Under the pieces are notes generated by a model. The model was not told where the DNA came from, did not search any database, and saw nothing but the letters and a program-made list of their open reading frames with translations. The position numbers were made by a program, and so were the translations under genes. Positions 1 through 5,798 of a stretch of 5,798 nt of DNA are shown piece by piece (position 1 is the stretch's first letter; every line of letters starts with the position of its first letter). Source of the stretch: DASZMJ01 sp035551935 (GTDB lineage: Bacteria > Planctomycetota > Planctomycetia > Isosphaerales > Isosphaeraceae); the NCBI GenBank assembly GCA_035551935.1, contig DASZMJ010000629.1, positions 1 through 5,798 on the forward strand, given 5' to 3'.

Positions 1-44
1 GGGGATTCCTCGGCGAACCGCTCGAAGACTTCACTCAGGATCAT
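1..44 (-). CDS. IS4-type transposase, N-terminus only (partial)
   Basis: Only the first 14 codons plus two bases lie in the window; the gene reads leftward out of it. The visible peptide is MILSEVFERFAEES, which matches my memory of the N-terminus of IS4-type DDE transposases common in planctomycetes (pattern xLSEVFERFxEESPxSVM). The start is the ATG at 44-42 on the minus strand. It is supported by a consensus GGAGG (CCTCC on the plus strand at 53-57) with 8 bases of spacing. The frame is also open upstream to a TAA near 115, so a longer start cannot be excluded, but no better-placed start is seen. If the call is right, the gene would code for the enzyme that moves the insertion sequence, and the element's outer end lies somewhere between 45 and 205. 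No catalytic residues are inside the window, so the family rests on a short N-terminal match. Confidence 0.5.
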   Translation of the reverse strand, partial: MILSEVFERFAEES

Positions 45-52
45 GGCCGCGG

Positions 53-57
53 CCTCC
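53..57 (-). promoter_or_regulatory. Ribosome binding site of the left-edge transposase
   Basis: GGAGG on the minus strand, 8 bases before the ATG at 44-42. It is the main argument that the short coding stretch at the left edge is a real gene start. Confidence 0.5.
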
Positions 58-123
58 GTGGGTGTGCAGTATGTCCCTACGGGGCGACAGCTTATCAAGA
101 TCAGTAGCCACCTTTACAGGGCT

Positions 124-183
124 GGGTCCGCCGTGCGGACCTCCCCTCTTCAACTCACCGGCATCGGTCCGCACGGCGGACCC
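124..183. repeat. Perfect 18-bp inverted repeat, nested palindromes
   Basis: Arms 124-141 and 166-183 are perfect reverse complements, separated by 24 bases (142-165). Each arm is itself a small hairpin: a 7-bp stem (GGTCCGC / GCGGACC) around a 3-base loop. As RNA it could fold either as one long stem or as two short ones. It ends 10 bases before the Shine-Dalgarno of the DUF1501 gene, so it would sit in that gene's 5' leader if transcription starts upstream. It may be a dispersed planctomycete palindrome or belong to the end of the neighbouring insertion sequence; the sequence alone does not decide. Confidence 0.75.
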
Positions 184-193
184 TACGAAGACC

Positions 194-197
194 GAGG
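194..197 (+). promoter_or_regulatory. Ribosome binding site that fixes the DUF1501 start
   Basis: GAGG, 8 bases before the ATG at 206. The frame is open further up, to a GTG at 62. That longer version would encode the inverted repeat at 124-183 and would put 48 non-conserved residues before the Tat-like leader, so 206 is preferred. Confidence 0.6.
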
Positions 198-205
198 CCC
201 CCTCG

Positions 206-1663
<1,458 letters not shown>

Positions 1664-1684
<21 letters not shown>

Positions 1685-1759
1685 CCCGAAGCGCAAGCGA
1701 GGGTCTTCCTGACACAAGACCCTCGCTTGCGCTTCGGGTTACGAAGACTCCCCGCGGTG
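1664..1759. repeat. 44-bp-arm inverted repeat at the DUF1501 3' end, possible terminator
   Basis: Arms 1664-1707 and 1716-1759 are reverse complements with one mismatch (T1674 opposite T1749) around an 8-base loop (1708-1715). The arm core reads AACCCGAAGCGCAAGCGAGG. The left arm contains the stop codon of the DUF1501 gene (1682-1684). Transcribed, it would form a very stable hairpin that could end transcription or protect the mRNA 3' end, but there is no T-run after it, so it is not a classical intrinsic terminator. I associate this core, which translates as NPKRKRG or PSLALRVT in chance ORFs, with dispersed repeats in planctomycete genomes. That is recollection, not a search result. Confidence 0.9.
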
Positions 1760-1813
1760 CGGCACGGCCTCTTCATTGACCATCGTCCCCTCGCTCCTGC
1801 AACGTCCCGGTGA

Positions 1814-1951
1814 TTTCGAGGACCGGGGCGGCCGGGGCCTCCGGAGGCGCTCGCGCCGGCGGTGCCGCGCGACGCGGGATTGGTCGAGAACCTCGACCGG
1901 GCCGGCGCCGCGGCGGTCGAGCGGTTCGGCTGGGCCGTCGCCAGGCCCTGA
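1814..1951 (+). pseudogene. Possible C-terminal remnant of an unknown gene
   Basis: An open stretch between an in-frame TGA (1811-1813) and a TGA stop (1949-1951). Its last part, from 1862, reads VPRDAGLVENLDRAGAAAVE and ends RFGWAVARP. Of the 29 codons from 1862 to the stop, 27 end in G or C and the peptide looks like amphipathic helix, as in a real C-terminus. There is no convincing start or Shine-Dalgarno, and nothing upstream continues it because the inverted repeat at 1664-1759 intervenes. I do not recognise the protein. In such GC-rich DNA a chance open frame is a serious alternative. Confidence 0.22.
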
Positions 1952-1975
1952 GACGCTGATTCCTCCAGGGGGGCA

Positions 1976-1984
1976 TGCTACGAT
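1976..1984 (+). promoter_or_regulatory. Candidate extended -10 promoter of the propeller operon
   Basis: TGCTACGAT fits the extended -10 pattern TGnTAnnaT, with the hexamer TACGAT at 1979-1984, 21 bases before the ATG at 2006. The -35 region 17 bases upstream (1956-1961, CTGATT) is a poor match, as is common for extended -10 promoters. It is the only promoter-like site seen before the array; gaps inside the array are too short for others. Confidence 0.4.
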
Positions 1985-1995
1985 CCATCCCACCC

Positions 1996-2000
1996 GGAGG
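1996..2000 (+). promoter_or_regulatory. Ribosome binding site of propeller copy 1
   Basis: GGAGG, 5 bases before the ATG at 2006. An alternative GTG at 2000 overlaps this site, so 2006 is taken as the start. Confidence 0.7.
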
Positions 2001-2005
2001 TGTCC

Positions 2006-3013
2006 ATGCGACCGATTCCCGACCGAATGACCCGCCGCGACGCCCTCGCGCGGCTGGCGGGCCTGGCAGCGGTGGCTTCGGCGGCGACGAGCCGCGGCGA
2101 GGACGAGGGGGCGGAAAGGCCGCCGGCGCGGATCTACGTCACGGTGCCCGGCCGGCGGGGCGAGGCGCCGCCGGAGGTCGCGGGCGTCCTCGCGGTCGAC
2201 CCGAAGGACGGCACCTGGGTCCGGGTGGCGTCGGCGGAGTACAGCATACCGCGGGTCTCGCCCGACGGCCGCAAGGTCCTCTGCACGCGCCAGCGGCTCG
2301 CGAACGGCCAGCCCCTCGGCCTCCACGTCTGCGACGCGCGGGGCGACGACCCGCCGAGGAAGATCGCCGACGGGCCCCTTCGCCATTACTCCTGGTCGCC
2401 CGACGGCATGAGAATCTTCTGCGTCGAGCGGAGGGACGACGGCGGCTCCCGGACCTTCCGGATGAACGCCGACGGCAACGGCCGGGACGAACTCCCGATC
2501 CCCGCCACCGAGACCATCGTCGCTTGCTCGCGCGACGGCCGCTGGTTCGCGACGCTGTCGGCCCGCGGCGCGGAGGGGCCGCTATCCACGAAGCTGGAGG
2601 TCAACCTCATGCATCCGGACGGCTCGGGCGTGCGCCGGCTGCTCGACGCCGGCGAGTCCCGCGTCGTCCTCGGCTTCTCGCCCGACGGGCGAGACCTCCT
2701 CTTCACGAGATATGACCGCGATGAGAACGGCATCATCCGGTCCGCTCGCCTGGAGATGATCGGCGTCGACGGCAAGGATTGGCGGATCTTCCTCAAACCA
2801 CGCGGCAAGGCCTACCCGATCCAGGCCGCCTGGTCGCCCGACGGCAAGGAGATCGCCGTCAACGACTACGAGGACGACGGCAAGGCCGGTGAGCGTCGCA
2901 CGCTCGACACGAAGATTACTACTCGCATCGAGATCGTCTCCGCCGACGGCCAGCGATCGCGGCGCCTCGACGTGCTCGACGGCATCCCCTTCGGCCTCTG
3001 GGACTGGCGCTGA
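2006..3013 (+). CDS. Tat-exported PD40/TolB-type beta-propeller protein, copy 1
   Basis: A 335-residue protein of unknown function. A twin-arginine leader (TRRDALARLAG, from residue 9, then a short alanine-rich stretch) suggests Tat export, with likely cleavage near residues 26-30 (inference). A WD40-like/PD40 propeller follows. SPDG motifs lie at 85-88, 131-134, 225-228 and 277-280, with a degenerate SRDG at 175-178. Between them are hairpin loops such as VDPKDGTW (64-71), MNADGNG (153-159), MHPDGSG (202-208), IGVDGK (252-257) and VSADGQ (311-316). This alternation suits a six-bladed TolB-like propeller. The family usually binds proteins or ligands rather than catalysing reactions; no catalytic domain is fused and no lipobox is seen. 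The protein ends LWDWR, a tail shared in its last three residues with copies 2 and 3. It is the first gene of the array, 15 bases before copy 2, and most resembles copy 4. Confidence 0.88.
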   Translation: MRPIPDRMTRRDALARLAGLAAVASAATSRGEDEGAERPPARIYVTVPGRRGEAPPEVAGVLAVDPKDGTWVRVASAEYSIPRVSPDGRKVLCTRQRLANGQPLGLHVCDARGDDPPRKIADGPLRHYSWSPDGMRIFCVERRDDGGSRTFRMNADGNGRDELPIPATETIVACSRDGRWFATLSARGAEGPLSTKLEVNLMHPDGSGVRRLLDAGESRVVLGFSPDGRDLLFTRYDRDENGIIRSARLEMIGVDGKDWRIFLKPRGKAYPIQAAWSPDGKEIAVNDYEDDGKAGERRTLDTKITTRIEIVSADGQRSRRLDVLDGIPFGLWDWR

Positions 3014-3017
3014 GAAT

Positions 3018-3022
3018 AGGAG
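3018..3022 (+). promoter_or_regulatory. Ribosome binding site of propeller copy 2
   Basis: AGGAG, 6 bases before the ATG at 3029, inside the 15-base gap after the stop of copy 1. It differs from the sites before copies 3 and 4. Confidence 0.7.
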
Positions 3023-3028
3023 ACCTTC

Positions 3029-4027
3029 ATGCAGCCGATTCTCGATCCGATCAACCGCCGCGCCGCCCTGGCGCGGCTGGCCGGCGGCGCGGCCCTGGCC
3101 GTCTCGGCGACGAGTCGAGGGGCGATCGACGACGACGGGAAGCGTCCGCCGGCCCGGATCTTCGCCTTCACATTCGACAGGATGGGAGCTACCCCACAGC
3201 CGATCTCGGGCATTGTCTCGATCGATCCGGAGGACGGCACCTGGACCAAGGTTGCGCCGACCTCCTATACCCGGCCGCGCGCCTCGCCCGACGGTCGGCT
3301 CGTCCTCTGCTTCCGGATGGCGGTTCCGCCCGATGACGGCCTGTACCTCTGCGATTCGGACGGCGGGGAGCCGCCGAGGAAGCTCGCCGGAGGCCAAATC
3401 ACCGATTACTGCTGGTCGCCCGACGGCAAGGAGATCCTCTTCAGCGAACGGACGATGGTGGACTTCAAGACGTGGCGGATGAAGCCCGACGGCACGGGCC
3501 GTGTCGAGGTCCCCATCGCCGAAAATGACAGCGTCCTGGACTGGTCGCCCGACGGCCGATGGCTGCTGACGGCGTCGTGGCGTGGGGTGGAGCAGAAGTC
3601 GCTCCGCGCTATCAATGCGCGGGCGGTTTATCTCGTCCACCCCGACGGCACTGGCGAACGCCGGCTGTTCGAGCCGAGCCCTTTCCGGCCGGCGTTCCGA
3701 TTCTCGCCCGATGCTAAGACGGTCGTCTTCCACCGTCCCACCGTCGCCCGCGGTGGTCCGTACCGGCTCGAGATGATCGACGTCGACGGCAAGGAGGCGC
3801 GGACCTTTCTCGGTCCCCGCGAGCACGAGGGGCCTGTCCAAGCCGTCTGGTCGCCCGACGGTAAGGAGCTCGCCGTCCTCTACATGAGCGACGACGGCCA
3901 GCCGATCACGGTCGACACCATCGAGAAGCTCACCTACCACCTCGAGATCGTCTCCGCCGACGGCAAGCGATCTCGGCGCCACGACGTGCTCGAAGGCATC
4001 CGCTTCGGCCTCGGCGACTGGCGCTGA
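3029..4027 (+). CDS. Tat-exported PD40/TolB-type beta-propeller protein, copy 2
   Basis: A 332-residue paralogue of the preceding gene. The leader is NRRAALARLAGGAALAVSAT (residues 9-28); it keeps the two arginines but lacks the Asp-Ala of the other copies, and cleavage is likely after VSA. Mature protein begins with a charged linker and PPARIF, the probable first strand. SPDG motifs lie at 86-89, 130-133, 173-176 and 275-278; the fourth has become SPDA (226-229). Loops MKPDGTG (151-157), VHPDGTG (203-209) and VDGK (252-255) complete the propeller pattern. It ends LGDWR. It shares with copy 3 a 34-bp exact match in the leader (3086-3119 equals 4101-4134) and GPxQAVWSPDGKELAVLY near the C-terminus, so the two are closest relatives. 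Function is unknown; binding of a periplasmic partner or ligand is inferred from the fold only. Confidence 0.88.
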   Translation: MQPILDPINRRAALARLAGGAALAVSATSRGAIDDDGKRPPARIFAFTFDRMGATPQPISGIVSIDPEDGTWTKVAPTSYTRPRASPDGRLVLCFRMAVPPDDGLYLCDSDGGEPPRKLAGGQITDYCWSPDGKEILFSERTMVDFKTWRMKPDGTGRVEVPIAENDSVLDWSPDGRWLLTASWRGVEQKSLRAINARAVYLVHPDGTGERRLFEPSPFRPAFRFSPDAKTVVFHRPTVARGGPYRLEMIDVDGKEARTFLGPREHEGPVQAVWSPDGKELAVLYMSDDGQPITVDTIEKLTYHLEIVSADGKRSRRHDVLEGIRFGLGDWR

Positions 4028-4047
4028 TCGGAGGACAATCGCCATGC
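4015..4047 (+). repeat. 33-bp direct repeat, unit A (junction of copies 2 and 3)
   Basis: Identical to 5015-5047. It spans the last codons of copy 2, its TGA, the Shine-Dalgarno GGAGG (4030-4034) and the first codons of copy 3. The two units are exactly 1000 bp apart, matching the period of the array at this point, so they mark the boundary of a duplication or conversion tract. Confidence 0.9.
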
Positions 4048-5027
4048 GAACGATTTCCGATCGGATCACCCGCCGCGACGCCCTCGCCCGGATTGCGGGT
4101 GGCGCGGCCCTGGCCGTCTCGGCGACGAGTCGAGCGGCGAGCGACGACGACGACGGCAAGCGTCCGCCGGCCCGCATCTACGTCTCGACGCCCGGCAGGG
4201 CCGGCGATCCCGAGGCCGGGGCGCGGGGTATCCTGGCGATCGACCCGAAGGACGGGACTTGGACCCAGGTCGCGCCGGCGCCGTTCCTTCGCGCCCGGGT
4301 CGCGCCCGAAGGCCGGGGCATCGCCTGCACCCGGAACGATGGGACAGGTGGCCTGTGGGTCTTCGAGGTCGGCGGCGAGGCGCCCAGGAGAATCAACCGC
4401 GAGCCCGCCTATGCCTTCTGGTCGCCCGACGGCAAGCGCCTCACCTTCACCACGAAGAGCCGGGACGGCGTCGTCAAGTCGTGGCGCATGAACCGCGACG
4501 GCACGGATCGGGTCGAGCTCCCATTGCCGGATGGGGAGGCGATCGTCGACTGGTCGCCCGACGGCGAATGGTTCCTCACGCGTTGGACGAAGGCCGAGGA
4601 CGCCGTCCTCGAGCAGGCCAGGTATCCCTTCGGCCTGATCCACCCGGACGGCACCAACCGCCGCCTCCTAATCTCTCCCGAGCGCGCGACCGGTTATCAC
4701 CGGTTCGCGCCCGACGGCCGTTCCGTCCTGTTCACCTCGTACGTCTGGGTCCCCCGCGTGGGAGCCGGTGCCCCCTTCCGCATCGAGCGGATCGGCGTGG
4801 TTGGCCAGGGGCGGAAGACGATCCTCGAACAGGACGGCCGCGAGGGTCCCTACCAGGCCGTCTGGTCCCCCGACGGGAAGGAACTCGCCGTGCTCTACCT
4901 CAACAACGGGCGCGACGAGGGCGAGGACATCGCGACCCGGCTCGTCATCGTCGACGCCGACGGCAGGCGGAGTCGTCGCCTCGACACGCTCGGCGGCGGC
5001 AACTTCATCCTCGACGACTGGCGCTGA
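4044..5027 (+). CDS. Tat-exported PD40/TolB-type beta-propeller protein, copy 3
   Basis: A 327-residue paralogue, the shortest intact copy. The leader is TRRDALARIAGGAALAVSAT (residues 9-28), with a short Asp-rich linker and PPARIYVS after it. Blade motifs are WSPDG at 126-130 and 170-174, APDG at 222-225 and SPDG at 275-278; the first one is degraded to APEG (87-90). Loops MNRDGTD (149-155), IHPDGTN (199-205) and VDADG (303-307) are kept. The loop at residues 251-256 reads GVVGQG where copies 1 and 2 have VDGK, so this turn has diverged. The C-terminus is ILDDWR. The Shine-Dalgarno GGAGG (4030-4034) lies 9 bases before the ATG, and the 16-base gap to copy 2 implies co-transcription. The product is likely exported; ligand and role are unknown. 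Confidence 0.88.
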   Translation: MRTISDRITRRDALARIAGGAALAVSATSRAASDDDDGKRPPARIYVSTPGRAGDPEAGARGILAIDPKDGTWTQVAPAPFLRARVAPEGRGIACTRNDGTGGLWVFEVGGEAPRRINREPAYAFWSPDGKRLTFTTKSRDGVVKSWRMNRDGTDRVELPLPDGEAIVDWSPDGEWFLTRWTKAEDAVLEQARYPFGLIHPDGTNRRLLISPERATGYHRFAPDGRSVLFTSYVWVPRVGAGAPFRIERIGVVGQGRKTILEQDGREGPYQAVWSPDGKELAVLYLNNGRDEGEDIATRLVIVDADGRRSRRLDTLGGGNFILDDWR

Positions 5028-5047
5028 TCGGAGGACAATCGCCATGC
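5015..5047 (+). repeat. 33-bp direct repeat, unit B (junction of copies 3 and 4)
   Basis: Identical to 4015-4047, including the stop codon, the 16-base gap, the Shine-Dalgarno GGAGG (5030-5034) and the ATG. The copies flanking it diverge immediately on both sides. Confidence 0.9.
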
Positions 5048-5694
5048 ACTCGACACCCGACCGGATCACCCGCCGCGACGCCCTCGCGCGGCTCGCCGGA
5101 CTCGCGACGTTGGCGGCGACGGCCAAGAGTCGCGGGGGAGAAGACGACACGAAGGAACGAGCCCCGGCGCGGATCTATTTCTCGTTGATCGGCCGGCAGG
5201 TCGAGCAACGGCCGGAGATGGCCGGCATCCTGGCGGTCGACCCGAAAGACGGGACGTGGACGCAGGTCCTGCCGGGGCCGTACCAGTATCCTCGGGTCGC
5301 GCCCGACGGCCGGCGGGTCCTCTGCCGCCGCATCAACCCCGAGGCCGAGCGCGGCCTGTATGTGGCCGACCTCCGCGGGGAGGACCCGCCGAGGAGGATC
5401 GCGGAGGGCATCGTCGGAACCTTCTCCTGGTGGCCCGACGGCTCGCGGGTCGTCTACGTGCTCCAGACGGACGCCACGTTCGCGAACCGTCAGGTGAACG
5501 CCGACGGCACGGGGCAGGCCGAGGCCCCCATCCCGGCGACTGAGAGGATCCTCGACGTGTCGCCCGACGGCCATTGGATCGTGACGAGTTCGAGCCGACC
5601 GCTGGAGGACGGCAGCAAGCCCAGGATCACCCAGGGGGCGATCTACCTCATGCACCCGGACGGCTCGGGCGAGCGCCGGCTGCTCGAAGGCGGT

Positions 5695-5798
5695 CGAACC
5701 CGGTCGGGCGCCCGCCAGGGCGAACGCACGTGTTTCGCAAATCCTTGTCCTGCAAGGATTTGCAATCTAGTGCACGGAATTCAACTAGTCGCAAGTTC
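5695..5798. mobile_element. Probable end of an inserted element at the right edge
   Basis: Sequence unrelated to the other propeller copies begins near 5695. From 5731 to 5798 only about 44% of bases are G or C (30 of 68 by hand count), far below the surrounding genes. It contains a strong short hairpin (5737-5763) and a 10-bp palindrome CGGGCGCCCG (5705-5714). No transposase codons are recognisable within the window and no target duplication can be seen, so the element type is open; a deletion joining unrelated DNA is the alternative. Confidence 0.4.
5737..5763. repeat. Perfect 11-bp-arm hairpin
   Basis: GCAAATCCTTG (5737-5747) and its exact complement CAAGGATTTGC (5753-5763) enclose a 5-base loop. 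There is no T-run after it, so it is a weak terminator candidate. Its place in the foreign, AT-richer tail suggests a subterminal structure of a mobile element. Confidence 0.8.

Larger units (their letters stand above)
1760..2005. other. Intergenic region before the propeller operon
   Basis: Together with the inverted repeat before it, this makes the only gene-free gap of about 320 bases. It holds the coding-like remnant 1814-1951, a 12-bp perfect palindrome GCCTCCGGAGGC (1837-1848), a candidate promoter (1976-1984) and the Shine-Dalgarno of the first propeller gene (1996-2000). I see no tRNA, riboswitch or full-length gene on either strand. Confidence 0.6.
5044..5798 (+). pseudogene. Truncated PD40/TolB-type beta-propeller gene, copy 4
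   Basis: Starts like its sisters: a twin-arginine leader (TRRDALARLAG from residue 9, then a short Ala/Thr stretch ending ATAK), PARIYFS, VDPKDGTW (65-72), APDG (86-89), WPDG (130-133), SPDG (173-176) and LMHPDGSGERRLLEGG (202-217). Similarity stops after residue 217, about position 5694. Where the others continue with a FSPDG-type blade and a last WSPDG blade, this frame reads RTRSGARQGERTC and then unrelated sequence. It stays open to the window edge with no stop, so the true end is outside. About one third of the propeller, including the DWR tail, is missing; the product is unlikely to close a propeller. It most resembles copy 1 (RGEDPPRRIAEG against RGDDPPRKIADG; PIPATE in both). Expression from the operon is still possible, since the Shine-Dalgarno and start are intact. 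Confidence 0.75.

Noticed and set aside
62..205. N-terminal extension of the DUF1501 protein from a GTG at 62.
   Set aside because: It would translate the inverted repeat and add 48 unconserved residues before the Tat-like leader; the ATG at 206 has a good ribosome site.
1773..1988. A 71-aa minus-strand frame ending EITGTLQERGDDGQ.
   Set aside because: The end looks protein-like, but the rest is Arg/Pro-rich, the start lacks a ribosome site, and it would run across the promoter region of the array. Not strong enough to annotate.
2000..2005. GTG at 2000 as the start of propeller copy 1.
   Set aside because: It overlaps the Shine-Dalgarno GGAGG (1996-2000) and only adds two residues; the ATG at 2006 is well spaced.
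2582..4177. A 531-aa minus-strand frame across propeller copies 1 and 2 (similar ones lie across the other copies).
   Set aside because: Its apparent internal repeats (VGRPDG-type) are the antisense of the SPDG repeats; it spans gene boundaries and has no start signals.
2006..5694. The SPDG repeats as a CRISPR-like or minisatellite DNA array.
   Set aside because: Spacing is irregular and in phase with protein blades; the repeats are explained by the beta-propeller coding sequence.
5737..5763. The hairpin as an intrinsic terminator of the propeller operon.
   Set aside because: No T-run follows and it lies inside an interrupted gene within foreign-looking DNA.

Overview
The window looks like chromosomal DNA of a GC-rich planctomycete, probably of the Isosphaeraceae type. 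This is inferred from a DUF1501 (PF07394) protein, several Tat-type leaders, strong G/C preference at third codon positions, and large palindromic units of a kind I associate with planctomycete genomes. I ran no database search.

Layout, left to right. The left edge (1-44, minus strand) holds the first codons of what looks like an IS4-type transposase reading out of the window, with a good ribosome binding site at 53-57. A perfect 18-bp inverted repeat (124-183) lies between it and the DUF1501 gene (206-1684, plus strand). The DUF1501 reading frame runs into a second, larger inverted repeat (44-bp arms, 1664-1759), which supplies its last codons and its stop codon. The gap of about 320 bases from 1685 to 2005 holds the rest of that repeat, a short coding-like remnant (1814-1951) and a candidate extended -10 promoter (1976-1984).

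From 2006 to the right edge there is a head-to-tail array of four paralogous genes, all on the plus strand and 15-16 bases apart: three intact (335, 332 and 327 aa) and one broken. Each intact product has a twin-arginine leader followed by a WD40-like/PD40 (TolB-type) beta-propeller with repeated SPDG motifs, and ends in Asp-Trp-Arg. Each has its own Shine-Dalgarno sequence, and together they look like one operon driven from the promoter near 1980. Copies 1 and 4 resemble each other most, as do copies 2 and 3. Yet the 2-to-3 and 3-to-4 junctions are identical over 33 bp exactly 1000 bp apart, which points to tandem duplication with later recombination or gene conversion.

The fourth copy follows its sisters only to about 5694. 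After that the similarity stops, the last two blades are missing, and from about 5731 the DNA becomes AT-richer and carries an 11-bp-arm hairpin (5737-5763). This looks like the edge of an insertion.

Overall, the segment is bounded by mobile-element-like sequence on both sides and holds an isolated DUF1501 gene without its usual PSD1/DUF1549-DUF1553 partner, followed by a lineage-type expansion of exported propeller proteins of unknown ligand. I see no RNA genes, CRISPR array or defence system.
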